From: Antedon mediterranea
Taxonomy: Eukaryota; Echinodermata; Crinoidea; Comatulida; Antedonidae
Reading direction: 5' to 3'
Length of the DNA stretch: 60,000 nt
Assembly (NCBI RefSeq): GCF_964355755.1
Contig: NC_092674.1
Span: 23,960,001 to 24,020,000, forward strand
Numbering within the stretch: position 1 is the first letter of the stretch; every line of letters starts with the position of its first letter. Positions 25,701 through 40,700 of this stretch are shown piece after piece. The translations under genes and the position numbers were made by a program. The notes under the pieces were generated by a model. The model ran no database searches. It had not been told where the DNA came from and worked only from the letters and a program-made list of their open reading frames with translations.

Positions 25701-28700
25701 ATAAATATGATATGATGTAATTGTGTGCCACTGCAATTCGTCAAGAATTATCAAGGCTGTCCAGGGTCTAAAATATCCAGGGTTATTATAAATCAGTCAC
25801 GTTTAAGTTGTCTTTACCGGTAAATATAGTTTTTACGTAATTAAAGAAAAAAAAAATTATTTTCATTGATGTATAGATATAAACCTGGGAAAATCCAAAG
25901 TGGCTCTAGGTTACCCAAGTCTATCGAACAACAGGACGCTGAGCTCGATTTATCATAGGCTATCATTTATTTTATTTCACCTTATTTATAGAGGGTGACC
26001 CTAAACAGTGTATGATGACATTCAAGGTGCCCTCTTGATGAGTGTGACAGTGGCTGTGTGCATACTAGTACACTGGTGTAACCCCTTACTCATCTCAAAA
26101 GATGTACTAGGTTCTTTAAAGTGCACATGAGCCAGATGTGTACACTGGACCTACGGTTTATAGTCCTTATCCAAGAAGACTCATTCTACCACCAGAACCA
26201 TGGAGCGATTGAGGCTTGAACCATTGCCGATTTTAATATGGCAAGGTACTATGGTTCCACTGTCTTAACCGCTTGGCCACTCACTCGCACAACAGACTTT
26301 GGTCTGATCGTTTTTAGAAATTAGAGGTGAACGCTTTGATCTGGCTGAGCTCATCGTCCTGCCTGTTGTTAGATTGCCTTGGTTTAACCAGGCTGCTAAT
26401 TTATAATGTATACTTAGGTTCTTTTTTATAAGAGAGGTAGAAAGATGACTGTATACTGGCATAATAATTCCCTATCTCCCTATGAGAGAATGGTGTATTT
26501 TTACTTGACCAACATTTTTAAAGTAGTTTGTTGGACGGGTGCGGACGGCAAGCAATTTTTATTGAAAATACTGTACATTCCGATAATTATCGATCTATAG
26601 TTTCCCCTATGTTTCATAATTTTTAGGATTTTATTTGTTTGTTACACAAGCTTGTTGAAAATGAGCACCTTCTTATCAATGGGGGGATAGTTGAAATTAC
26701 ACAGTAAAATCTGTATTCTTTTGTACACAAATGTTGTAAATAGAGCTTTAATCACTGGGCATATAAGGTCTTTTGTGTGTACGTGTGTGTATGTTGGAAA
26801 AATAAATCCCCAAATATTTTGAGCCAACAAAGGGATCAGAATGTCTAAATTGTTGTGGTCTTATTTTAATCAAGGACATCATATGGAACGTTGTTTATTT
26901 GCCTTGTTTTGTTAAAGTCTACCTCTATGTTTAGCTTAATTTTGTATTTCTTTATAGAGGTTGTTTTTATATAATAATTTAATAATATTAAATTTGATTT
27001 TTATTCATTTGTAGGAGCCAAGAACAAGATGACCCAAATTGCACCATACACCACCTTGGTGTTGGAACTTCTAGAAACAACAACAACCAAACAGCAGATC
27101 AAAGTTTACTCTCCGACCTCGACCAATCATCATTCCTTGCTGCGCAAGAAGAAGATGAAAATACCCCACCGCCACACCCAGTTGGCATCATTTTACGACG
27201 CCCAGGCTATTACTGTATTCCTCCTCTGGATCAGCTTGCAGACATCTTTGAAGAGACCGGTGAATGCTTGGTGGAGGACTTGACCATCGGTAGAGAGGGC
27301 TATGGTAGTGTGTTCTTCCCTGGTACTACCAATGCTCAAGGCTTGAATTTGGATGAGATTGGTGAGTACCATAACAATAACATTAGCTTGGGGATAGAAT
27401 AGTATTAGTAAAATACAGTGATTATACATTATAACACACCAGTGTGTCCTTGCAATTTGTCGATTTTGTATCACATGCAATGCGCTATTTTTACCAAGTG
27501 AATTTCTGTGGTTTAGATGTTTTTTTTATTTTTAATATTATTATATATTAACTTTATCTTAAAAAATGTTACCATCCCTGTACAGTCAACTCTCCCAATA
27601 CCGGACACCCTTGGGCGGGCATATATTTTCCGGTTTTTCGAAAGTCCGGTTTCCTGAAAACATATTTTTTAAGTCATCACGTTGTCACTGAAAATGCTTT
27701 GAATCACCGGTCCGAATGCTGCCCGGTACGGTCTCCTAGCGTAGGGAATGCCTAGGCTAGGCTATGATTGTGTCAATCTAGTTTTAATTAAATAAATACT
27801 GATAGGCCTAGGCTAGGCCTACTTTATTAATATTAAGCTACAGTAATTCAAAATACCTTTTTTAAAAGTTACATTATTTACTGTACCAATAAAACATTAC
27901 AATAGTAAATTATTGTTTCTCAATGTGTTTTTAACGGCAAAAAGGCCTACGTACGTACGTACGGTGAACATAATTTCGGTCTGTTTATTGTTTTTCGTGA
28001 GCTAGCTAGCAGCAGCAGCATGGGTGAAGGGCTTTGATTGATGCGCATGTGCAGAGGTGTCATAATCAAATAAAAACGCCCACACCTAGACCACATGTTT
28101 TTTAAGCTCCTTTATTTTGACGTAATTTGATAGCAATGATGAAAATTGATTAGGTAAACGAGCCAAGCAATAATGACACAATAATTAATTGGTAACATTT
28201 CAAAGTTTATTAACACTAGTTAAGTCAAGTTCATTCCGTTTACGTTTTGCCATAATGATTTCCAAATTTATAATGATGCACGTTTTTAGTGAAACATTCC
28301 TTTTTAAAGTCCTATTGCAATTGTGAATTTAACAATAATTTAAACAAAACAAAGACACAAAGTGGAATGTAAATTGAACTTTATTAAAAAACAATTCATA
28401 TGCTAAAAAACAGGGAGTTGTTAACAACTCCCTGCTAAAAACAATAGACATTAAGACATAGCGCTTCGATGTGAAAAAACCCACCGCAGTTCGATACGCA
28501 ACAAAGCAATTGCCGCCTCGTGGGTTAACAATAAACTGACCTGTCAATCACAGTGTAGTGCTCCATGGCAACATTATTTGATCGTACCACGAAACGTCGC
28601 GCACTTCATGCATGGTGAGGGTATGGTTAAAAGCTTTTGTACATTGTGAATGTATTGAATCCGAGTCAGCGACGACGATGTTACGTTGTTTTCGTAAATA

Positions 28701-31700
28701 TTTGGAGTTTTTTAACTGTCAGTCCGGTTTTCAGACGCTAATTTTCGTGTTTTGTACTTCATAATTTGTCCGGAATCCGGAATTGGGTATTCCGGTTTTC
28801 ATGATAAATTACAGTACATTTAGAATAGCGACAAATTGGGCCCTCCAAAAAAGTCCGGTTTTTCGTGAATTCCGGTTTTGGGAGAGTCCGGTATTGGGAG
28901 AGTTGACTGTACAATATTTGTACAGGAAATCAAATATATTTTGTTTATGACAATAAAGAATTATCTTATTTTCTTCCATTTCAACGATTGATACTGTTGC
29001 TATTTATTTTGTGAACAATTTAAGGGCTAGGTAGGGGAATGAAGAGACAGCATCTGTCTATGTAACACCATTTTTTTTACTCATTAGTTCATTTTCGCCG
29101 TAAGGAGATAGTTATCTACCCTGATGACACCAAGAAACCATCTGTAGGAGAGGAATTAAATAAAAAGGCAGAAGTTACGCTGGATCGCACCTGGCCTACT
29201 GACAAGACAACAAGACAACCAATTAATGTAATAGAAATTTGTATATGTTAGTTTTTGATATAAGAATATTGGGAATGCTTAGGGGCAAAACCATTTAATT
29301 ATCATTGAACGTACAGGCCACAACAAAATATATAAGCCTAGATATTGGTTATTATTTCAAAACAGTAAAGCTGTAGATTGGTGGTTAATATTCTTCACAG
29401 GGTTCAATCCTGACAATGCCAGGATTGTGTAACTTATGACTGTTTCTACTCTATTCCCAAAGTCTCAAATGAGAATTATACCCTTTTCACATCTGAAAAA
29501 AGTAACCCAAGTTTGTACTACGCATGTGTGCTTTGTCCTGTAGCCGTATTCACCATTCACACTTAGGCTAAGGGATACACTTACCCTTAAAATTATATAG
29601 ATCTCCTATCTAAGATATAATAAATTTAAGGGAAATACTTAAATACTTATTTAAGGGAAATATCTCACTTAAGTGTGATTGGAGAATACGGCCACAGATA
29701 TTTAAACGTTTCTATTTTCCTCCCTCCAAATGAGACTTATACCACATCTGCAAAAATAAGATGTCTGTTCTTGCTTAATTGTTCCAAGTTTGTGCTTGTG
29801 TCCTGGTATTTAACTGACCAATCACAGTACACTTTTTGAAAGTATCGGAACATGATTTTTTCATTTTGAAAGTTGAACTAATAATAATCAAATAATGCCC
29901 TCTCTTGGTTAATAAAAAAAAAGGATTAATAAATAAAATTAATGTTTTTCAGGATCCTGAGAGGCTCGTAGCTATTGGCTTTGAGGAGAAGTTAGAAAAG
30001 GCGACAATCAAACTAGGAGCCAAGTTTATAGAGTACAGACCTGAGACTGGTTCCTGGGTATTTCAGGTAATTTATTATTTATTAATTAGATAACAATAAT
30101 ACTGCCCATTCTATCCATAGGGAAAATTTCTTTTGTTTCAATATTTTCTCTCACACTGCAGTAATTTCTCCTTAAAGGCCAATTTAAACAGAAGAGCGGT
30201 AATGGTAAGCAAAATAGCGCGTAGCTTGTCCCACATGGAAAATATGTATCTATTCTAAACGGAAATTTTCGTCTGCTCCGCGTTGTGTGTAAATGGTCAT
30301 TTGAAATCAAATACATTCTTTATTTTTATTACTGTTACCGCTTGTCTTAACCCTCAATTCTGCAGAAAACAAAATCAACTATTTCACTGATGAAAAATAC
30401 CAAATAAATGGTTAAATCTAACTAAAACCCCATTGTCAGACAAAGTGCTTCTGGTTGACTTTCTTCCCTTTAAATTAGAGGGTTTTTTTAGGTAAAGAAT
30501 TTTATTATGATTAAATTTTTGGTCAAATAATTATTATTATTTTATAACATGGCGTATTCAACAAAAAAATTTTTAATAACTATTTTTATAAATAATAAAA
30601 TGAATAATTTTTTTGTGATAGGTACAACATTTTTCGAAGTATGGATTATCAGACAGTGATGAAGAAGAGGACAGTACAGCTACTGTGAAGGATCAAAAGA
30701 AATTAAAAACAATTCCAAAAAAGCCAGCAACAAAACAGGTAAATCTAGCATTCAATTAATACAATATATATTTGAAGGTCCTCAAAAGCTTTGACTTTAA
30801 CTGAACTTCATATTATGTAATGTTGGGTCTCGGAAGTAACCCTTTAACAGGGGGTCCACTTGTATTTTCCCAAAAAAACATGAAAAATTAAGATTAGTAA
30901 AAAAGACCATTTAGCAGTTTTAATAATGTTAATCACTTCCATAGAATAAAAAATAAAAGAAATTATATTTTCACGTATAAAAATACAAAATAAACAATTA
31001 AATTCAACCAAAAACCTTCTTCTTCTAGTCAATTTGACTGTTGATTACTTGACTGTTTTTTTTTAGTTAAATAATTTTGTGTTTGATGTAATTTTTTGTT
31101 AAAGCATTGAGGATAAAAATAAAAAGAGATCTCTCAAATCCCCTTCATGGTTAAAATAAATAACTCTTATGTGACGTCAAAATGTCATTTTCAACAATTT
31201 GTTTTCATGGGACAATATATCTTTAAACTGTATTATTTGTTTTCTAAAGTTTGCTAAGAGGAATGTACCACTCAAACAGCAGCCTAAACAACAGACCAGT
31301 CAACAGCCAGCTCTTAATGGACAACAGGCTGTTGAGGAGGAAGAGATGCCTATTGATCAGGACATGGAGGTGCCATTCCAGGGGAGCAATGGATATTTTA
31401 GGGGTCTAGGTGGTGATGACCTTACAAATGACCGCCAACTTTTTAGTGGTAAGTTCTATAAAATTCTATGTAAACTAATATTTCATCTATCTAACCAGTG
31501 TTTCATTCATTTTTCAATGCAATTCATACCAATTAAAAATTATGTTATTTTATTTTCAATCTTATATTTCAATAATACATTATAAAAACAATTAACAACA
31601 AATTACAATACAATCAGAGATTAATACAAAGATTAATAATCAAATCATAGCTAAACTTACAGAGAGTGATACAGGTATTTAATTACAGTATCTATAGGAG

Positions 31701-34700
31701 GAAATAGCAAAAAATACAGATTATATAAAGTGATGCAGGTACTTGATTACAGTATCTATAGGAGGAAATAGCAACACATACAGATTATATAAAGTGATGC
31801 AGGTACTTGATTACAGTATCTATATGAGGAAATAGCAACACATACAGATTATATAAAGTGATGCAGGTACTTGATTACAGTATCTATAGGAGGAAATAGC
31901 AACACATACAGATTATATAAAGTGATGCAGGTACTTGATTACAGTATCTATATGAGGAAATAGCAACACATACAGATTATATAAAGTGATGCAGGTATTT
32001 GATTACAGTATCTATAGGAGGAAATAGCAACACATACAGATTATATAAAGTGATGCAGGTACTTGATTACAGTATCTATATGAGGAAATAGCAACACATA
32101 CAGATTATATAAAGTGATGCAGGTACTTGATTACAGTATCTATATGAGGAAATAGCAACACATACAGATTATATAAAGTGATGCAGGTATTTGATTACAG
32201 TATCTATAGGAGGAAATAGCAACACATACAGATTATATAAAGTGATGCAGGTACTTGATTACAGTATCTATAGGAGGAAATAGCAAAAAATACAGATTAT
32301 ATAAAGAGATGCAGGTACTTGATTACAGTATCTATAGGAGGAAATAGCAACACATACAGATTATATAAAGTGATGCAGGTACTTGATTACAGTATCTATA
32401 GGAGGAAATAGCAAAAAATACAGATTATATAAAATGATGCAGGTACTTGATTACAGTATCTATAGGAGGAAATAGCAACACATACAGATTATATAAAGAG
32501 ATGCAGGTACTTGATTACAGTATCTATAGGAGGAAATAGCAAAAAATACAGATTATATAAAGTGATGCAGGTATTTGATTACAGTATCTATAGGAGGAAA
32601 TAGCAACACATACAGATTATATAAAGTGATGCAGGTACTTGATTACAGTATCTATAGGAGGAAATAGCAAAAAATACAGATTATATAAAGAGATGCAGGT
32701 ACTTGATTACAGTATCTATAGGAGGAAATAGCAAAAAATACAGATTATATAAAGTGATGCAGGTATTTGATTACAGTATCTATAGGAGGAAATAGCAACA
32801 CATACAGATTATATAAAGTGATGCAGATACTTGATTACAGTATCTATAGGAGGAAATAGCAAAAAATACAGATTATATAAAGTGATGCAGGTACTTGATT
32901 ACAGTATCTATATGAGGAAATAGCAACACATACAGATTATATAAAGTGATGCAGGTACTTGATTACAGTATCTATAGGAGGAAATAGCAACACATACAGA
33001 TTATATAAAGTGATGCAGGTACTTGATTACAGTATCTATAGGAGGAAATAGCAACACATACAGATTATATAAAGAGATGCAGGTACTTGATTACAGTATC
33101 TATAGGAGGAAATAGCAACACATACAGATTATATAAAGTGATGCAGGTACTTGATTACAGTATCTATAGGTGGAAATAGCAACACATACAGATTATATAA
33201 AGTGATGCAGGTACTTGATTACAGTATCTATAGGAGGAAATAGCAAAAAATACAGATTATATAAAGTGATGCAAGTACTTGATTACAGTATCTATAGGAG
33301 GAAATAGCAACACATACAGATTATATAAAGTGATGCAGGTACTTGATTACAGTATCTATAGGAGGAAATAGCAAAAAATACAGATTATATAAAGTGATGC
33401 AAGTACTTGATTACAGTATCTATAGGAGGAAATAGCAACACATACAGATTATATAAAGTGATGCATGTACTTGATTACAGTATCTATAGGAGGAAATAGC
33501 AACACATACAGATTATATAAAGTGATGCAGGTACTTGATTACAGTATCTATAGGAGGAAATAGCAACACATACAGATTATATAAAGTGATGCAGGTACTT
33601 GATTACAGTATCTATAGGAGGAAATAGCAAAAAATACAGATTATATAAAGTGATGCAGGTATTTGATTACAGTATCTATAGGAGGAAATAGCAAAAAATA
33701 CAGATTATATAAAGTGATGCAGGTACTTGATTACAGTATCTATATGAGGAAATAGCAACACATACAGATTATATAAAGTGATGCATGTACTTGATTACAG
33801 TATCTATAGGAGGAAATAGCAAAAAATACAGATTATATAAAGTGATGCAGGTACTTGATTACAGTATCTATAGGGGAAATAGCAACACATACAGATTATA
33901 TAAAGTGATGCAGGTACTTGATTACAGTATCTATAGGAGGAAATAGCAACACATACAGATTATATAAAGTGATGCAGGTACTTGATTACAGTATCTATAG
34001 GAGGAAATAGCAACACATACAGATTATATAAAGTGATGCAGGTACTTGATTACAGTATCTATAGGAGGAAATAGCAACACATACAGATTATATAAAGAGA
34101 TGCAGGTACTTGATTACAGTATCTATAGGAGGAAATAGCAACACATACAGATTATATAAAGTGATGCAGGTACTTGATTACAGTATCTATAGGAGGAAAT
34201 AGCAACACATACAGATTATATAAAGTGATGCAGATACTTGATTACAGTATCTATAGGAGGAAATAGCAACACATACAGATTATATAAAGTGATGCAGGTA
34301 CTTGATTACAGTATCTATAGGAGGAAATAGCAACACATACAGATTATATAAAGTGATGCAGGTACTTGATTACAGTATCTATAGGAGGAAATAGCAACAC
34401 ATACAGATTATATAAAGTGATGCAGATACTTGATTACAGTATCTATAGGAGGAAATAGCAACACATACAGATTATATAAAGTGATGCAGGTACTTGATTA
34501 CAGTATCTATATGAGGAAATAGCAACACATACAGATTATATAAAGTGATGCAGGTACTTGATTACAGTATCTATAGGAGGAAATAGCAAAAAATACAGAT
34601 TATATAAAGTGATGCAAGTACTTGATTACAGTATCTATAGGAGGAAATAGCAACACATACAGATTATATAAAGTGATGCAGGTACTTGATTACAGTATCT

Positions 34701-37700
34701 ATAGGAGGAAATAGCAACACATACAGATTATATAAAGTGATGCAGGTACTTGATTACAGTATCTATAGGAGGAAATAGCAACACATACAGATTATATAAA
34801 GTGATGCAGGTACTTGATTACAGTATCTATAGGAGGAAATAGCAACACATACAGATTATATAAAGTGATGCAGGTACTTGATTACAGTATCTATAGGAGG
34901 AAATAGCAACACATACAGATTATATAAAGTGATGCAGGTACTTGATTACAGTATCTATAGGAGGAAATAGCAACACATACAGATTATATAAAGTGATGCA
35001 GATACTTGATTACAGTATCTATAGGAGGAAATAGCAACACATACAGATTATATAAAGTGATGCAGGTACTTGATTACAGTATCTATAGGAGGAAATAGCA
35101 ACACATACAGATTATATAAAGTGATGCAGGTACTTGATTACAGTATCTATAGGAGGAAATAGCAACACATACAGATTACATAAAGTGATGCAGGTACTTG
35201 ATTACAGTATCTATAGGAGGAAATAGCAACACATACAGATTATATAAAGAGATGCAGGTACTTGATTACAGTATCTATAGGAGGAAATAGCAACACATAC
35301 AGATTATATAAAGTGATGCAGGTACTTGATTACAGTATCTATAGGAGGAAATAGCAACACATACAGATTATATAAAGTGATGCAGGTACTTGATTACAGT
35401 ATCTATAGGAGGAAATGGCAAAAAATACATGTTATATAAAGAGATGCAGGTAGTGATTACAGTATCTATAGGAGGAAATAGCAACACATACAGATTATAT
35501 AAAGTGATGCAGGTACTTGATTACAGTATCTATAGGAGGAAATAGCAACACATACAGATTATATAAAGTGATGCAGGTACTTGATTACAGTATCTATAGG
35601 AGGAAATAGCAACACATACAGATTATATAAAGTGATGCAGGTACTTGATTACAGTATCTATAGGAGGAAATAGCAACACATACAGATAATATAAAGTGAT
35701 GCATGTACTTGATTACAGTATCTATAGGAGGAAATAGCAACACATACAGATTATATAAAGTGATGCAGGTACTTGATTACAGTATCTATAGGAGGAAATA
35801 GCAACACATACAGATTATATAAAGTGATGCAGGTACTTGATTACAGTATCTATATGAGGAAATAGCAACACATACAGATTATATAAAGTGATGCATGTAC
35901 TTGATTACAGTATCTATAGGAGGAAATAGCAACACATACAGATTATATAAAGTGATGCATGTACTTGATTACAGTATCTATAGGAGGAAATAGCAACACA
36001 TACAGATTATATAAAGAGATGCAGGTACTTGATTACAGTATCTATAGGAGGAAATAGCAACACATACAGATTATATAAAGTGATGCAGGTACTTGATTAC
36101 AGTATCTATAGGAGGAAATAGCAACACATACAGATTATAGAAAGTGATGCAGGTACTTGATTACAGTATCTATAGGAGGAAATAGCAACACATACAGATT
36201 ATATAAAGTGATGCAGGTACTTGATTACAGTATCTATAGGAGGAAATAGCAACACATACAGATTATATAAAGTGATGCAGGTACTTGATTACAGTATCTA
36301 TAGGAGGAAATAGCAACACATACAGATTATATAAAGTGATGCAGGTACTTGATTACAGTATCTATAGGAGGAAATAGCAACACATACAGATTATATAAAG
36401 TGATGCAGGTACTTGATTACAGTATCTATAGGAGGAAATAGCAACACATACAGATTACATAAAGTGATGCAGGTACTTGATTACAGTATCTATAGGAGGA
36501 AATAGCAACACATACAGATTATAAAGATTATAAAGAAAGAAACAATAATTGCAAGAAAAACAATGTAAAACTTGCAACTATAACTTACATCCTGAGAAAA
36601 AAGGTAACCCACTGCAAGATAAAGAGGATAGAACGATAAGATAAAAACATATACAGCATTGTACATTTTGTTTTGGATAGATTCTAAATTTTTGAACATA
36701 AAAAATCACATTTTAAAATTTGTTTAAAATATTTTTCTCAAATTCTTACAGTACCTCGCACTGAAGCTGAAGAAAAAATGGAAGAGAATTTTGAACCTGT
36801 GACGACCTCTGACCTAGCAAAGACCTTGGGCATTAGTACTCATAGAATGCAAGTGATGAAGGCTTCCTTTTTTGCTATGGATGAGGAAGACAGTTCAGGA
36901 CCTGGCATGCAGAATGGTGTCAATGGATATGGTGGGTGAAGACAGTCCTCAAATAATCATTTATTTTATATTATTATTATCATATCATTTTGTTCTTCCT
37001 ATACTTTGCAGAACATTTGTTTTGTTACATTTATGTAGCTTAGCTGTAGCTTGGTGGTTAACATGCTTGCCTTCCAATCCCAAGGTCCAGAGTTTAATCT
37101 GACCTAGTGTCAGACTCTTTCAACCCCCCCCCCCAAGCCTCATGAGACTTAGTTTATAAGCATGCTAAATTATAGAATTGTTTGTCCATCTTGTAATTGG
37201 CGAGTTTCTTGCTGTTGGATGCGTATGAAAAAACAAAAATGTTTTTTTTATATATTGCTCACTTTCTTTCATTTCTTTGTCTAGATATTCCAAAACCTAT
37301 TTCATCCACAACAAATAGCCTCTTTTTGCACTCACCCCTGCCTAAAATGGAACAGTCCATTGATGTTGATAATACAGGTAAGTAAATGTTGATTAAGAAA
37401 TAATATATATGTACAAATAACAAGTACAATATGGTCTCTTTTTGTTTAAGGCAGTTTCTTTAGACTTGCTAAAACTATAGTTTTAAAATATTTAAAATTC
37501 AATTATATGTTTATTTGATATTTTTTTGTGTGTAATATTTTAGGCTTTGAATTTCGTTCAAGAAAAGTTCGACCCATGCCTTCGTCAAGTCCCGCTAAAT
37601 TCATTCACGATAGCGTAAAAGAGGAAAGCTATAAACGAGAGTCTTTTATTCCAGGTATGTTAAATTATTAATCTTGCGCAAGAAAGTTTATTTGTACAAA

Positions 37701-40700
37701 TGTACATGCCCCAACAAAGTGTCCCCATAATAGGAGTTTACCCTAAATAGGAATGACTGTAAAAAAATATGTTTCTCCTTATTCATCTTAATAAGAGTGT
37801 CCCAAAGGAATAATAATTCTATACGTTACTGTTTAGGGGAGAATATTTTCTTTAGTTGAAAGATATACTTTTCTATTTAAACTACATTCTATAAAACTCT
37901 CTCTATATAACCTTCTAATAATACTCCAGGCAACTCTCCAATGCTGGACACTCCTGGACTGGCCAAATATGTCTGGCCTGGAGAAAAGTCTGGTTTTGGG
38001 AGAGTGTCCGGTTTTCAGAGAGTCTGGGATTGAGAGTTTTAGCTTGCTTGCTGTGGCATCCCTTTCCACTTATATTTCTTTTCTTGCATTTATTTTTAAT
38101 ATGTTCATTATTAGTTTGCTCTATTATTTGTGAAAATGAATGTTATTGTTAAATTGAAATAAAAATATATATGTAAAGTTATATTTTTACTTATTTACCC
38201 TTCTTAACAGGGCTTTTTGCTACTTCAAAATACCCAGTTCAACCATTGTTGCCTCCCCTCTCACAATCCCTGCGCCTTCCTAACAGCTATCAACCAGATG
38301 ACAAAGGGCCTAGGGTTGTGGGGGCAAGACGGCAACCAATGCTTGTCCCACTGAAAGAGTCTGTTGTCAATGGCAAGTCACATTACTGTTCAGATGCATC
38401 GCTCATGATGGGCCGGTCATTCAGGGCAAGTTTTGGTCCGAATTGGAAGCTGGTTCATGCAGGGATGCCGTTAGGTCAGAAAGATGAAGGTAAGACTAAC
38501 TGGTTGTTTGTTATTTATTTATACCGGGTGACCTCATCAGTCAAAGACTGGTCTCTCGAAAGAGACGAGTAGGTTCTTTAGAGTGCACATGAGCTAGATG
38601 TGTACACGGGACCTACGGTTTATAGTCATTATCTGAGAAGACTTATTCTACTACCAGAACCATGGAGCAAGTGAGCCTGGAACTGTTGCCGATGCTATGG
38701 CTATGTAATTACGGTTCCACTGTCTTAACCGCTTAGCCACTCACGGTTTGTGTAAGACTAATCGTTGATCAAATATTGAATAACAAGTTTTAAAAAAAAT
38801 AAATAAAAATACAATTTTACATGTTGTTGGTTATATGAAATAATAAGTAGTCGTAGAAATTGGCTAGACACATTAGAAATTAACGACCTGGGCTACGATG
38901 AGATGAAAAAGTAAGCCATAGTAAACAATACTTGTTCTGGATGATGGGTGCACGTGATAAAAATGTGTATTAAACACCCTTTTTATAGTTTTTCTAGGGG
39001 AGCTATTAGATATTGTAGAAACGATATTAACTTTGCAACCTTTTTAATCTCAGTTTTGAATGAAACATGTTCCTAATTTCTACCGTAATAACAAAAATAA
39101 TACACATATTAGTTTATGAATGTAAACGTGAATATAAAAGTACAGCTTTATTTTACATCAAGTAGTGATATGACATCATCATGTCAATATATAGACACAT
39201 CACATTTTAGTGTGTGTCACTTTCAGAATACATTAAATTACAAAGCATCATTTAAGTTGATGTTTTTTTCATATTGTAACATCTGGCTGGTGAGCTTCTG
39301 AAAGTAAATATTAATTTTAAATTGTTTAATGTATTCATTGCACAATATAAACTTATTTATGTACGTTTGATACTGATTTTCTCCTCAGTTAAAGTAGAAC
39401 CAGTTGGGTTTGGCTTTCTACCTTCCATGTCAGAGCAACCACGAACAAAGTCTTCACCGTTTCAAATCACAATCGAACAGCTTCATGTTGGAGAACATTT
39501 AAAACCAAATGATAATAACGTTATGGTATGTATTTAAATAGTTTGAATTAACTTATAAAAAATAATAAAGCTTGGTTTACACTAGGACGCAACGCAAGGA
39601 CTTCAACACAACGCAAGTAATTTGACCAACCATCATCCTTTGCATTGATAGGTCAAATTACTTGCATCGCGCTTGCACCCTAGTGGGAACCATGCTTAAA
39701 TAAGCAGTAGCAATATTGGAAAAAATAATGTTGGCACTCATAACTTGAGATCCAAGAGTTTTGAGTTGCCATATTGTTCCAGGGAATAGCTGTCGTACAA
39801 TAATTTATTTTACATGTTTGTTGATATGTTTTGTTCACACTACAAACAAAATGTATGCATTTAACTGCTTTTCAGAAAAGAATTCTATATAGCTATTTTT
39901 ACATAAAACTTGCACATACATAAACGAAAATATAATACCCTTTTCACATCTGCATAAATTGTTACAACGTGTAACCAGGTTTGATCTAACGATTTATTAC
40001 ACGTTTTCATACACGCATACGCGAACCTTGAGAAATCTTGGAAGGAAAGAAGCGTATTTGCGAGTATTTGATTACTATGATTGGTCCGTTTAATGTCAAG
40101 AAAATACATGTGCGCGCAGTAAGAATTTAGAACATCTCAGAAAAAAAAATAGACCTCTCATCAGTGTGTTCCCCCTGTGAAATGTTAGGACATTTTCCAC
40201 AAAATTGTATTCACACTATGCAAACCCGGCCACTTACCAAATGATTACCTGTGCGTCGCCCTCTGGGGCCACTTACCAATTGATAAAGACAATGAAGAAG
40301 GTATGGTACATGTTAATGAATATTTTACGAGTTATTTATTTTAATACACATTTATATGTTTTTGTTTGTTAGGAACTACATGAAAGGTCTCTGTCTGTAC
40401 AACTCAACAACAGTGTCTGCTCCACAAACAATTCAACGTGTCCAGTATTTGCCCCTCGACCTGGTGTCACAACACTTCATGAGTATTCAACAGTTTCCGG
40501 AGAGGATGTACGCAACAATCTGTCTAAAGATACGGCAGAACTGAAACATACCAAAAGAGTGTGGGACCTGTGCGTCGCCCTCTGGGGCCACTTACAAAAT
40601 GATGAGGATAATGAAGAAGGTATGGTGCATGTTAATGAATATTTAACGAGTTATTAATTTATTTTATTGTCAATACACAATGATATGTTTTGTGTTTTTT

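Larger units (their letters stand above)
17504..27014 (+). other. NUP98-96 intron 13 (host of antisense kinase gene)
   Basis: 9.5-kb intron separating the FG/linker exons from the autoproteolytic domain. It contains the ATACCGTATTTT repeats, a locally triplicated block (18840-20230), two inverted-repeat elements (19951-20080, 21102-21299), the complete antisense kinase gene (23131-24840) and a SINE (25975-26290). 21300-23130 is AT-rich with nothing recognisable. Confidence 0.85.
27362..29087 (+). other. NUP98-96 intron 14
   Basis: Almost wholly made of the TA-flanked family B element (27583-28909). The remainder shows nothing recognisable. Confidence 0.7.

Noticed and set aside
31662-36522. 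Possible CRISPR array (regular direct repeats)
   Set aside because: The whole 64-bp unit repeats with no unique spacers, and the locus is a eukaryotic intron.
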